Origin: VBOC01 sp964512655
GTDB taxonomy: Bacteria > Bacteroidota > Ignavibacteria > UBA10030 > SZUA-254
Direction of reading: 5' to 3'
Assembly: GCA_964512655.1 (NCBI GenBank)
Contig: CAZEJT010000006.1
Span: 62,001-126,000 of the forward strand
Length of the DNA: 64,000 nt
The position numbers and the translations under genes are program-made. Below, piece after piece: positions 8,073-15,826 of this stretch. The notes beneath the pieces were generated by a model, which was not told where the DNA came from, made no database searches, and saw nothing but the letters and a program-made list of their open reading frames with translations. Within the stretch, counting starts at the first letter, position 1. Every line of letters starts with the position of its first letter.

Positions 8073-8746
8073 CCTTCGGAATCGCCGCCGTTCGTCTTCT
8101 CGGGCTCCGAGATATTCATATCGCGGAGCTTGAGAATCTGCTTCTCCAGGAGCGCGATGCTCGAGTCGAGATCGCCCAACAACTTTTTTCCTTCCGGCGC
8201 GATCTTCTGCCGTGCGAGGATGTCCGCGCTGATCTTGATCGCCGCGAGAGGGTTGTTGAACTCGTGACACATCGTCACGACCAGCTCGCGGATTGCCTCG
8301 GCCCGCTTCTGTGAGATCAGTTTCTCGTGCTCCGCAGCCTCAATCTTCTTCTTGATCCGCGCCCTTTCGACGACATTCGCGATCGTCCGGGGGAGAACCG
8401 TATCTACCGCCTCCTCCTTCACGAGGTACTCCTCGACGCCGTATTTCATCGCCTCGATGGCCACCCGGAAGTCCTTGCTTGAGGTGAGGAGGATGATAGG
8501 GATCTTGCTCCCCAGCTCAGTTACCCGGCGCGCTGCCTCGAGTCCGTTGCCCTCGGGCAGGTAGTAGTCCAGAAGAATAACGTCGATATCCCGGTCGTTT
8601 GCCAGATTTTTGGTCAACTCCTCGCCATTCCGGGCGACGAGAACTTCGAACCTTGCTCCCTGGAACCCATGGAGGTGGTGCGTAAGGATGCCGGTGTACT
8701 CGGCATCGTCATCCATCACCAGCACTTTGATCGTGTTGTTGTCCAT
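8069..8746 (-). CDS. Response regulator receiver fused to HisKA domain without ATPase
   Basis: Residues 1-120 are a receiver domain: acidic pocket DDD at 12-14, phosphoacceptor D60 in ILLDYYLP, T/S near 88-90 and K110. Residues 130-200 form a HisKA dimerisation helix pair with an H-box, CHEFNNPLAAIK, H161. The protein ends at 225 with no HATPase_c domain, so it cannot phosphorylate itself by known chemistry. It may act as a phosphotransfer adaptor or a dimerised regulator. The stop codon falls inside a family A repeat, so loss of a longer C-terminal ATPase region by repeat insertion is possible. A good TTGCAA-17-TATAAT promoter lies upstream; the GAF-GGDEF gene is divergent. Confidence 0.88.
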   Translation of the reverse strand: MDNNTIKVLVMDDDAEYTGILTHHLHGFQGARFEVLVARNGEELTKNLANDRDIDVILLDYYLPEGNGLEAARRVTELGSKIPIILLTSSKDFRVAIEAMKYGVEEYLVKEEAVDTVLPRTIANVVERARIKKKIEAAEHEKLISQKRAEAIRELVVTMCHEFNNPLAAIKISADILARQKIAPEGKKLLGDLDSSIALLEKQILKLRDMNISEPEKTNGGDSEG

Positions 8747-8766
8747 GCGCGAAATCCTGAAGACCC

Positions 8767-8795
8767 ATTATACCGCTTCTTCAAAACAATTGCAA
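8767..8795 (-). promoter_or_regulatory. Promoter of the REC-HisKA gene
   Basis: Minus strand TTGCAA (8790-8795), 17-base spacer, TATAAT (8767-8772). The expected transcript starts near 8760, about 14 bases before the start codon. Confidence 0.7.
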
Positions 8796-8811
8796 GAATT
8801 GGGCGCTTTTA

Positions 8812-8840
8812 TTGACTTTCAGAGCATAATTCATTAGATT
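8812..8840 (+). promoter_or_regulatory. Promoter of the GAF-GGDEF gene
   Basis: TTGACT (8812-8817), 17-base spacer, TAGATT (8835-8840). It is divergent from, and only 16 bases away from, the REC-HisKA promoter, so one regulator could control both. Confidence 0.65.
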
Positions 8841-8880
8841 TAAACGCTTTGGCGCGATCAGTGCATCCAACGATTGAGAA

Positions 8881-10923
8881 ATGACGATTTCTATGCTCAA
8901 AAAAAGCATTCATGACTTCGTCATCCGCATCAATTCGAGCGACGGCGTCCTCCTCGCCGTCGGAGTGAGCGCCATCGTCACAGGCGTGCTCGTCGACGTC
9001 TTCGCGGTGCGCCTGATCTGCCTTTTTGTGGTGATGGGATCTGCGGTCCTTCTCTACGCCCTCCTTCGGGTGAGGCAAATGAACATCCAAATCGATGCCG
9101 GGGGTGCGAAGTCACACGCTCATTCACAATCTCCGAGTGAAGGAATGAAAAAACTCGTTTTCGACGATTTGCAGCATCACACCGCGGGACGGTACTTCGT
9201 AGAGGAGATTCAGGAAGACGGAAGGGGCGGGGATCAGACGCGGGGCGGAGCGTCCGAGTCCGTCCAGGGCGAGGGGCAGGAAGGCGGAGCAGCCCATGCG
9301 GAAACTTCCGGATCATCGCCGCAGGTCACGCCGTTTCAGGGGTATTCGGCGGAGACCAAGGAGGTCCCTTCGGCCGCCCGCGAGTTTCAGATCTCGGACT
9401 TTTTCGATTTCGACTCCGATATTTACCGCGGCGATCCCGAGCCCCGCACGGAGTTCAATTTCCTGCTTCACAAGGTGTTGACGGTCATCAAGGAAGTCCT
9501 CTTCGCCCACTCGGCGGTGTTCTTCTGGGCGAACCGCGAAAAAGGACAGATGATCATGGAGGCGCGCGTGAGCGACGGCTCAAACTTCATCAGCTCGAGG
9601 CGATTCGCGATGGGCCACGATCTCACGAGCAAGGTCGCCGAAAGCGGCAAGCCGGAGCTCGTCACGGACGTGAACCCGCGCTCGGAGCTCGAACTCCTTC
9701 CGTACTACGACGCGCCGGAATCCATCAAGTCGTTCGTCGGCGTCCCGGTCTACTTCTCCAGAAAGACGAGGGATCACTCCGTCGAGAGGCCCGTCGCGGT
9801 CATCGCAGTGGACAGCAAGGCCGCGGATGAGTTCGGCGAGGAGACGCTCACGCTCCTCGGCCAGTTCACGAAACTGATCTCGGCGCTGATCAAGAGCTAC
9901 ACGGACAAGTACGACCTTCTCCTCGATTCGGAGCTTCTCCGGTCGATCCGCAAAATGCAGGAGCGGATCCGAAAGAGTTTCTCGCTCAACGTCATTATCC
10001 AGTCGCTGTCCGACGAGACCTCGAAGCTGGTCAGCTGGGATTGCCTCTCGGTGGTGCTGTACGACGAGAGAAAGCACGCATGGATCGCGCGGAAGGTGAC
10101 CAACAGGTCCCTCGAAGGGAGCATCCTGCTCGAGCAGGCGATCGATTTTCCCGAGAGCATCGTGGGCCAGACGATCAAGAACAACACCCACGCTCTGGTC
10201 GACGACCTCGAGTCGGGCAGGGTTCCGCGCTACATGGCCGGGGAGAAGGCGGCGCGCGCCGGCTCTTTCATCTCGGTTCCGATCAGCTCCGTCAACAAAT
10301 GCTACGGCGCCCTCAACGTCGAGAGCAGGGACAAGTACAATTTTTCGCGCCAGGATATCGAGATGCTCTACCGCCTGGCGGAGAACGCGGCGTTCGCGCT
10401 GGAGATCCTGTACCTCCAGGAGGCGATCAACGAGTACGTCATCGTCGATCCGCTGACGGGAGTGTATTCGAAGAAGTTCTTCCTTCAGCGCCTCGAGGAG
10501 GAGTTGCAGCGCGCGGACGATCATGCGCTCGAGCTTTCGTTCCTCTTTTTGTCGCTCGACAGGCCGGGAGAGCTCGGAGAGAGGTTCGATCAGGATGGGC
10601 TCGACCGCGTCGTCTCGACGCTTGCGAAGGCGATCAGGGGGAGCATCCGGCCGTACGACATCGCCGGAAGGTACTCCGGCGACCGCTTCGGCATCGTCCT
10701 GGCAAACACCGCCGCCAGCGAAGCGTACCTCTGGGGGGAGAAGATCAGAAAGAGCGTGGCCGGCCACGTGATCAACGTCGCGGGAAAGAGCTTTTCGGTC
10801 ACGGTCAGTATCGGCGTCTGCGGGGCCCTCGAAGGAATGAAGAAAGAGGAGCTCCTCGGCAATACGGCGGCAGTGCTGAACAAAGCCGCCGAGGCCGGCG
10901 GCAACGCCGTCCGGGTATTTTGA
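8881..10923 (+). CDS. Membrane-anchored GAF-GAF protein with degenerate GGDEF domain
   Basis: Two membrane helices at about 23-42 and 45-64 are followed by a low-complexity acidic/Gly-Glu linker (about 100-170). Then come two GAF sensor domains (about 175-330 and 365-520) and a C-terminal GGDEF fold (about 535-680). The signature is SGDRF at 599-603 in place of GGDEF; the catalytic Glu is Arg, so diguanylate cyclase activity is unlikely. The surrounding fold (VDPLTGVYSKKFF, VTVSIGVCG) is well kept, pointing to a role as a sensor or pseudo-enzyme. It is divergent from a REC-HisKA protein that also lacks its catalytic module. The ATG at 8881 is followed by a second ATG four codons on, which would also serve. 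Confidence 0.87.
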   Translation: MTISMLKKSIHDFVIRINSSDGVLLAVGVSAIVTGVLVDVFAVRLICLFVVMGSAVLLYALLRVRQMNIQIDAGGAKSHAHSQSPSEGMKKLVFDDLQHHTAGRYFVEEIQEDGRGGDQTRGGASESVQGEGQEGGAAHAETSGSSPQVTPFQGYSAETKEVPSAAREFQISDFFDFDSDIYRGDPEPRTEFNFLLHKVLTVIKEVLFAHSAVFFWANREKGQMIMEARVSDGSNFISSRRFAMGHDLTSKVAESGKPELVTDVNPRSELELLPYYDAPESIKSFVGVPVYFSRKTRDHSVERPVAVIAVDSKAADEFGEETLTLLGQFTKLISALIKSYTDKYDLLLDSELLRSIRKMQERIRKSFSLNVIIQSLSDETSKLVSWDCLSVVLYDERKHAWIARKVTNRSLEGSILLEQAIDFPESIVGQTIKNNTHALVDDLESGRVPRYMAGEKAARAGSFISVPISSVNKCYGALNVESRDKYNFSRQDIEMLYRLAENAAFALEILYLQEAINEYVIVDPLTGVYSKKFFLQRLEEELQRADDHALELSFLFLSLDRPGELGERFDQDGLDRVVSTLAKAIRGSIRPYDIAGRYSGDRFGIVLANTAASEAYLWGEKIRKSVAGHVINVAGKSFSVTVSIGVCGALEGMKKEELLGNTAAVLNKAAEAGGNAVRVF

Positions 10924-10957
10924 ACATCAGAACGGGAACCTTAGGAGAAGATAACCA

Positions 10958-11152
10958 ATGGCAAAGCAGCAGTCATTCGCAGACAAAGTAGCGAAGCAGG
11001 CCGCCCAGGTGGGGAAGAAATGCCCCAAGTGCGGCGCGATCCGTATGCCCATCCTCTACGTGAAATCCGAACCTTCCAAGCACGGCAGCGTGCGGTTCAG
11101 CCACAGGAGGGTTCAGGTGTGCAAGTGCAACGAGAAGGAGTTGTACGCCTGA
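10958..11152 (+). CDS. Small zinc-ribbon-like protein, unknown function
   Basis: A 64-residue basic protein with CPKCG near residues 22-26 and CKC near 55-57, consistent with one bound zinc. A good TTAGGAGA Shine-Dalgarno precedes the ATG by ten bases. I do not recognise a named family. It follows the GGDEF-like gene by 34 bases and precedes the BMC vertex genes by about 210 bases. Ribosome- or RNA-associated zinc ribbons have this size and charge, but that is only an analogy. Confidence 0.75.
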   Translation: MAKQQSFADKVAKQAAQVGKKCPKCGAIRMPILYVKSEPSKHGSVRFSHRRVQVCKCNEKELYA

Positions 11153-11365
11153 ACCTCGGCGACCGCAAGCGGGCCTTGAAGAACGCCGCATCGAGTCTCT
11201 TCAGCCCCTCCGGTCGATCACTCAGCCCCGGCTGATGAACGGCGCCCCGTTACCGCGGGCAGCCTCCGGCGGGCGCGGCTCCAGGACGCCGCGCGAATCG
11301 GCCCGCGCAATCCGCGGAACCAATGCGTCTCCCGAACCGTATATACAATCATAGAGGGCTCTGAA

Positions 11366-11635
11366 ATGTTTCTCGGCAAGGTCGTCGGAACCGTATGGGC
11401 TACCAGAAAAGACGAGGAGCTCGTCGGCATGAAGTTTCAGATCGTCAAGCACATCGGGGTCGATTATTCGGTGAAGGACACGTTCGTCGTGGCCGTCGAT
11501 ACGGTGCAGGCCGGGACCGGCGATGTCGTGCTTGTCTGCAGCGGCAGCTCCGCGAGGCAGACGGCCCAGACGAAGAACAAGCCGGTCGACGCCGTGATCA
11601 TGGCGGTCGTGGACAAGCTGGACATCCCCGACTGA
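11366..11635 (+). CDS. Bacterial microcompartment vertex protein (EutN/CcmL family), CcmL-like
   Basis: BMC-P proteins form pentamers that cap the vertices of microcompartment shells. The 89 residues match the whole domain: MFLGKVVGTVWATRKDEELV at the N terminus, AVDTVQAGTGDVVLVCSGSSARQT in the middle and KPVDAVIMAVVDKLDI at the end. No BMC-H hexamer gene or cargo enzyme is in this window. The next gene is a second BMC-P that starts three bases after the stop, so the two are surely cotranscribed and perhaps form mixed assemblies. Cytoplasmic. Confidence 0.92.
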   Translation: MFLGKVVGTVWATRKDEELVGMKFQIVKHIGVDYSVKDTFVVAVDTVQAGTGDVVLVCSGSSARQTAQTKNKPVDAVIMAVVDKLDIPD

Positions 11636-11638
11636 CCG

Positions 11639-11941
11639 GTGTTCTTCGCGAAGGTCATCGGGACGGTATGGGCGACGCGGAAGGATGAGAATCTGAAGGG
11701 CATGAAGCTTCAGATCATTCAGCCGATGACCGCCGCAATGAAGAAGGCCGGCGACCCCATTGTCGCCGTCGATACGGTCGGCGCGGGGCCCGGAGAGACC
11801 GTGTTTTATATTACAGCCCGTGAAGCGACGATTCCGCTCCCGGTCGAGATGGCGCCGGCGGATGCGAGCATCGTCGGCATCGTCGAACGGATCGACGCGG
11901 AAGGCACCGGCACCACCAGGACAATGCATGGCCAAGGTTAA
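11639..11941 (+). CDS. Bacterial microcompartment vertex protein (EutN/CcmL family), second copy
   Basis: A divergent BMC-P paralogue of 100 residues: MFFAKVIGTVWATRKDENLK, then AVDTVGAGPGETVFYITAREA and PADASIVGIVERID. It lacks the SGSSARQ loop of copy one and carries TAREATIPLPVEM there, a difference seen between vertex types within one organism. The start is GTG at 11639, three bases after the previous stop. Its 3' end overlaps the rpoD start by 14 bases, tying shell-protein and sigma-factor translation. The C-terminal tail EGTGTTRTMHGQG is probably disordered. Confidence 0.9.
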   Translation: MFFAKVIGTVWATRKDENLKGMKLQIIQPMTAAMKKAGDPIVAVDTVGAGPGETVFYITAREATIPLPVEMAPADASIVGIVERIDAEGTGTTRTMHGQG

Positions 11942-12785
11942 CAAGCAGTACACCAACAGAGAAAGCCAGTCGCTCGACAAGTACCTGCAGGAAATCGGCA
12001 GGGTGGAGCTCCTCGAGGCGGAAGAAGAGATCGATCTTGCCCGAAGGATCAAGAAGGGCGACCAGAAGGCGCTTGAGAAACTGACCAAGGCGAACCTCCG
12101 GTTCGTCGTGAGCGTCGCGAAGCAGTACCAGAACCAGGGGTTGTCCCTCGGCGATCTCATCAACGAAGGAAACCTCGGCCTGATCAAGGCCGCCAAACGG
12201 TTCGACGAGACGCGCGGATTCAAGTTCATTTCATACGCCGTGTGGTGGATCAGGCAGTCGATCCTCCAGGCGCTCGCCGAGCAATCCCGCATCGTCCGCC
12301 TCCCCCTGAACAGGGTCGGCGCGCTGAACAAGATCGGGAAGGCGTTCAGCACCCTCGAGCAGGAGTTCGAGCGCGAGCCGAGCGCGAGCGAATTGGCCGA
12401 GGAGCTCGACATGTCTCTCTTCGAGGTGGCCGACACGCTCAAGATCTCGGGCCGCCACCTCTCGATGGACGCTCCGTTCGCACAGGGAGAGGACAACCGG
12501 CTCCTCGACGTTATCCAGGATGAGAGGACGCCGCTTCCCGACCACTCCCTCATCAAGGAGTCTCTCAGCAAGGAAGTCGAGCGCGCCCTCGGCACGCTCA
12601 CCGAGAGGGAGGCGGAGGTCATCCGGTTGTACTTCGGCCTCGGCCGCGAACACTCGCTCACCCTCGAAGAGATCGGGGAGAAGTTCCAGCTGACGCGCGA
12701 ACGCGTCCGGCAGATCAAGGAGAAAGCCATCCGCCGCCTGCGCCACGCGTCCCGGAGCAAGCAGCTTCGGGCGTACCTCGGATGA
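11928..12785 (+). CDS. rpoD: RNA polymerase primary sigma factor RpoD (Bacteroidota type)
   Basis: This is the housekeeping sigma-70 factor. It has 285 residues with no region 1.1: NRESQSLDKYLQEIG (region 1.2), LTKANLRFVVSVAKQYQ and GLIKAAKRFDETRGFKFISY (region 2.1-2.3), WWIRQSIL (region 2.4), region 3, and LTLEEIGEKFQLTRERVRQI (region 4.2). This compact form is typical of Bacteroidota and relatives. The ATG at 11928 (MAKVNKQYTN) fits the family start and lies inside the end of the second vertex gene. The repeated promoter pattern TTGnnn-17-TATATT in this window is the likely target. Confidence 0.96.
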   Translation: MAKVNKQYTNRESQSLDKYLQEIGRVELLEAEEEIDLARRIKKGDQKALEKLTKANLRFVVSVAKQYQNQGLSLGDLINEGNLGLIKAAKRFDETRGFKFISYAVWWIRQSILQALAEQSRIVRLPLNRVGALNKIGKAFSTLEQEFEREPSASELAEELDMSLFEVADTLKISGRHLSMDAPFAQGEDNRLLDVIQDERTPLPDHSLIKESLSKEVERALGTLTEREAEVIRLYFGLGREHSLTLEEIGEKFQLTRERVRQIKEKAIRRLRHASRSKQLRAYLG

Positions 12786-12792
12786 GACGACG

Positions 12793-13479
12793 GTGATTCC
12801 GGCTTCCCGCGCCGGAACCCCCCTCTGTGTGTTTCCCACCGGTGCAACTGCGGCACCGCTTCTCGCCTCGCTCCTGTTCCTCGCGGCATGCAGTCCATCC
12901 GCCGCGCGATTCACATCATCAAACTCGCATCGAGCAAAGGGCTCTCAATCGGATACTCTGGGCGCGGGCTTCAGTCCACGCGCTTCATCCGAGACCGCCA
13001 CAGCATCCGGCAATTCCCGGGCTGATGACCGCGATGCCTCGGGTATTGGATCCGCCGCCCTGACGCCCGAACCACGAATCCACCCTTCGCGCGAAGACAA
13101 TCCCCGCATCGACCGCCGGAGGGTTCTGTCGTCCGTCATGGGAATGATGGGCACTCCATACTCCGGAGGCGGATCGGACACAGGCGGGATCGACTGCTCG
13201 GGATTCACGGCAAGGGTGTACCGTGAGGCGATCGGGAGCGAGATACCGCATTCGTGCCGCGAACAGTTCGAGTGCGGCGCGCCGGTCGCCCGCGACAAGC
13301 TCAGGTTCGGAGACCTCGTCTTTTTTGATGCCGACGGACGGCGCCTCTCTCATGTGGGCATCTATGTCGGCGACGGGCTCTTCGCTCACGCGAGCGTCTC
13401 CCTCGGCATCACCGTCTCGCTCCTCGAATCGGCGTATTACAAAAAGAGCTACGCGGGAGCGAGGCGGCTCGTGCGTTGA
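12793..13479 (+). CDS. NlpC/P60 (C40) cell-wall peptidase lipoprotein
   Basis: A cysteine peptidase that cleaves peptidoglycan stem peptides. The N terminus carries a lipobox LAAC with C33 as the lipidation site, then a low-complexity Ser/Arg linker to about 105, then the C40 domain. Catalytic residues visible are C135 in GGIDCSGF, H187 in SHVGIYVGDG and H199 in FAHAS. The GTG at 12793 is a possible start; the hydrophobic stretch before C33 is preceded by a longer than usual n-region, so the real start may be further in. It lies seven bases after rpoD. Its stop codon is inside a 17-base direct repeat. Confidence 0.88.
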   Translation: MIPASRAGTPLCVFPTGATAAPLLASLLFLAACSPSAARFTSSNSHRAKGSQSDTLGAGFSPRASSETATASGNSRADDRDASGIGSAALTPEPRIHPSREDNPRIDRRRVLSSVMGMMGTPYSGGGSDTGGIDCSGFTARVYREAIGSEIPHSCREQFECGAPVARDKLRFGDLVFFDADGRRLSHVGIYVGDGLFAHASVSLGITVSLLESAYYKKSYAGARRLVR

Positions 13480-13490
13480 TGGGCGGCGCG

Positions 13491-13511
13491 TCGGCTGAAG
13501 CCGGCGCCTAC
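13491..13511. repeat. Dispersed repeat family A, copy 3
   Basis: TCGGCTGAAGCCGGCGCCTA(C), the family A core with its usual GCCTAC tail. Family B follows six bases later. Confidence 0.8.
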
Positions 13512-13517
13512 CGCCAT

Positions 13518-13545
13518 GGTGTCACGGTCTGGACCGTGACACCAG
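13518..13545. repeat. Dispersed repeat family B, copy 2
   Basis: Arms GGTGTCACGGT and ACCGTGACACC around CTGG, followed by AGTATTTG. Eleven or more pairs are perfect, so any transcript through it forms a stable hairpin. Confidence 0.85.
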
Positions 13546-13640
13546 TATTTGCGGGGGCCCGGCGCATCGCGCGTTGATGGGCGGCGCCTACCGATCCCCG
13601 GTCGGGGCGCGAGCGGGGAAATACGCTGTGATTTCCACCC

Positions 13641-13669
13641 TTGTTTTTGGCCCCCCGGCTCTTTATATT
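13641..13669 (+). promoter_or_regulatory. Promoter of def-fmt
   Basis: TTGTTT (13641-13646), 17-base spacer, TATATT (13664-13669), giving a leader of about 23 bases before the def start. Confidence 0.65.
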
Positions 13670-13698
13670 TTGATTGAACCGCTGAACTTAACGAACAC

Positions 13699-14256
13699 AT
13701 GCCCGTTCTTCCCATTTACACCTACGGAACCACCCAGCTGCGAAGAAAGGCCCAGCCGGTCAAGGAACTGACCGATGAGATCATCGCTCTGATCATGGAC
13801 ATGTTTGAGACCATGCATCATGCGAACGGCATCGGCCTGGCGGCCAACCAGGTGGGAGTGCTGAGGCGGGTGATCGTCATCGATCTCTCCGAGATGGAAG
13901 AAACGAAAGGACTGAAGCCTCTCGTCCTCATCAACCCCCTCGTCGTATCCGATGAGGGAACGTGGTCCATGGAGGAGGGCTGCCTCAGCATCCCGGACGT
14001 GCGTCACGAGGTCGAACGGAGCGAAAAGATCACCGTGAAATTCAAGAACGCCGATTTCCGGGACGTTCAACTGGAGGCCGGCGGCATTCTCGCGCGGGTC
14101 ATCCTGCACGAGATCGATCACCTCAACGGGATTCTTTTCCTCGATCATCTCGCGGCGGCCGACAAGAAAACCCATGCGCCCGCCCTGCGCAAGATCCAAA
14201 AGGGCGAGTTCGAAGTCTCCTACCCGGTCGTCACGGCGGCGGAGGTTGCTGTTTAA
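13699..14256 (+). CDS. def: Peptide deformylase
   Basis: Removes the N-formyl group from new proteins. All three metalloprotease motifs are present: GIGLAANQ at 44-51, EGCLSIP at 93-99 (metal ligand C95) and HEIDH at 137-141 (two His ligands and the catalytic Glu). The 185 residues fit the family. The gene is 11 bases upstream of fmt, the usual pair, since Fmt adds the formyl group on initiator tRNA and Def removes it. A sigma-70-like promoter sits just upstream; no clear Shine-Dalgarno. Confidence 0.97.
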   Translation: MPVLPIYTYGTTQLRRKAQPVKELTDEIIALIMDMFETMHHANGIGLAANQVGVLRRVIVIDLSEMEETKGLKPLVLINPLVVSDEGTWSMEEGCLSIPDVRHEVERSEKITVKFKNADFRDVQLEAGGILARVILHEIDHLNGILFLDHLAAADKKTHAPALRKIQKGEFEVSYPVVTAAEVAV

Positions 14257-14267
14257 TCCGGGATGAC

Positions 14268-15191
14268 ATGCGCATCGTCTTCATGGGAACCCCGGAGTTC
14301 GCGGTTCCCAGCCTCAGAATTCTCCTCGAACAGAAGTATCAGGTCGCCGGAGTCGTTACCGCGGCCGACAAGCCCGCGGGCCGGGGCCTCGAACTATCGC
14401 CTTCCCGGATAAAGCTCTTTGCCGCGGAGCGCGGCCTGAAGATCCTCCAGCCGGAAAAGTTGAAGGATCCCGCGTTCGTCGCAGAGCTGCAGGAGCTCGA
14501 TCCGGACATTATCGTCGTTGTCGCGTTCCGCATCCTTCCGCCGGAAGTGTACAGGATCGCCAGGCGGGGAGCGTTTAACCTCCATGCCTCACTTCTTCCC
14601 AGATACCGCGGCGCGGCGCCCATCAACTGGGCCATTATCAGGGGCGACAAGGAGACCGGCGTGACGTCGTTCCTCCTCGAGGAAACGGTCGACACGGGAT
14701 CCGTCGTCCTTCAGGCGCGGGTACCGATCGGGCCTGAGGAGACCGCAGGCGAGCTCCACGACCGCCTTGCGGAGGTGGGAGCGGAGATCGTGCTCCATAC
14801 GGTCCGCCTCATGGAGGCGGGAAAGGCGAGGCCCCAACCGCAGGATGCATCGCTCGCGACCCCGGCGCCGAAGATCCTCAGGGAGCATTGCCGGATCGAT
14901 TGGTCAAAGAGCGCGGCCGAGATCCACAATCTTGTCCGGGGGCTCTCTCCGAGACCGACTGCCTACACGAATCACAACGGCTCGATGCTGAAGATCTTCC
15001 GAACGCGGGTTGCGAACGGCGCACGAGCAGGCGCGCCGGGGACGGCAGTGGTCACCGAGGGTCGGCTCATCGTCTCGACCGGAAACGGCAGCGTGGAAAT
15101 TCTTGAGGTTCAGCAGGAAGGGAAAAGAAAACTCTCCGCGGATGAATTCCTGAGAGGTTACCGGCTCCAGCCGGGGGAGCTGCTCCGGTGA
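14268..15191 (+). CDS. fmt: Methionyl-tRNA formyltransferase
   Basis: Formylates initiator Met-tRNA using 10-formyl-tetrahydrofolate. The 307 residues show MRIVFMGTPEFAV at the N terminus, FNLHASLLPRYRGAAPI at about 103-119 with catalytic H106 and the SLLP loop, and D142 in ETVDTGSV. The C-terminal OB-like tRNA-binding domain spans about 205-307. The ATG at 14268 was chosen to match the family N terminus. The stop overlaps the next gene start (GTGA), so the downstream rhodanese is translationally coupled. Confidence 0.97.
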   Translation: MRIVFMGTPEFAVPSLRILLEQKYQVAGVVTAADKPAGRGLELSPSRIKLFAAERGLKILQPEKLKDPAFVAELQELDPDIIVVVAFRILPPEVYRIARRGAFNLHASLLPRYRGAAPINWAIIRGDKETGVTSFLLEETVDTGSVVLQARVPIGPEETAGELHDRLAEVGAEIVLHTVRLMEAGKARPQPQDASLATPAPKILREHCRIDWSKSAAEIHNLVRGLSPRPTAYTNHNGSMLKIFRTRVANGARAGAPGTAVVTEGRLIVSTGNGSVEILEVQQEGKRKLSADEFLRGYRLQPGELLR

Positions 15192-15826
15192 CCAGCCCAC
15201 GCCCGCCCCAATCCCTCCGGATGCAGGTAGCCCAGCTTGTGTTCCTGTCCGTGTTTCTGGCTCTGATCTACAACAGCTTTGCCCCTAAGCGCATCCCTCT
15301 CGTGAGAAGATTCGTCCCAAAGGTCGCAGTTTCCGATTCGACTCTGTTCGGAGCGCCGTCAACGTCGGGCGACACAGGCTCAGCGAAGAAGAACAAGCCC
15401 GATGTAAAAGTTATCGCCCCTCTCCATGAGCGCGCCCTCGCGCAGGGGGACACATCAACTCCTCCCGCGGAGGAAAATCTTGAGATGTACCAGATCATCA
15501 CCCTCTCGCAGCTTACGCGCCTCCTGGAAGCGGATCACAATATGCTGATCGACGCGCGCGACGAGGATGCTTATAAAAAAGGGCACATCAAGGGCGCAAG
15601 AAACATCCCCGGGCTTTCCGCGGACAAGTCGTTCCCCGAGCTCGCCCCGCTGCCCCGGGACACGATGGTTCTCATCTACTGCAACAACCCGGATTGCCAC
15701 CTCGGCAGGATGGTCGCCGAGTTCATGCACGCGATCGGATTCAAGAGGCTCTATCTGTACGACGACGGCTGGGACGGGTGGGAGAAGGCAAAAATGCCCG
15801 TCGATTCATCGGAGGCCAAAGGGTAA
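15188..15826 (+). CDS. Membrane-anchored rhodanese-like protein
   Basis: Residues 12-30 form a signal anchor, then a flexible Ser/Lys linker to about 95, then a rhodanese domain to about 205. Rhodaneses carry sulfane sulfur on an active-site Cys. The active loop here is YCNNPDCHLGR with C165 in the catalytic place and a second C170, so a disulfide within the loop is possible. The preceding IDARDEDAYKKGHIKGARNI block is typical. The domain probably faces the periplasm. The GTG start overlaps the fmt stop by four bases, and the next MauE-like gene overlaps by one base, suggesting a membrane thiol/sulfur redox pair. Confidence 0.87.
   Translation: MTSPRPPQSLRMQVAQLVFLSVFLALIYNSFAPKRIPLVRRFVPKVAVSDSTLFGAPSTSGDTGSAKKNKPDVKVIAPLHERALAQGDTSTPPAEENLEMYQIITLSQLTRLLEADHNMLIDARDEDAYKKGHIKGARNIPGLSADKSFPELAPLPRDTMVLIYCNNPDCHLGRMVAEFMHAIGFKRLYLYDDGWDGWEKAKMPVDSSEAKG

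Larger units (their letters stand above)
13473..13587. repeat. 17-base direct repeats flanking a repeat A/B pair
   Basis: The sequence GCGTTGATGGGCGGCGC occurs at 13473-13489 and again, identically, at 13571-13587. Between the copies lie repeat A (13491-13511) and repeat B (13518-13545). This could be a target duplication from insertion of the A/B unit or one step of a 98-base tandem duplication. Confidence 0.8.

Noticed and set aside
9580..10767. 395-codon minus-strand open frame opposite the GAF-GGDEF gene
   Set aside because: Shadow frame rich in Arg/Asp/Val, typical for the antisense of GC-rich coding DNA.
13699..15191. Long continuous frame from inside def into fmt
   Set aside because: Its first part is out of frame with def; the fmt family start is at 14268.
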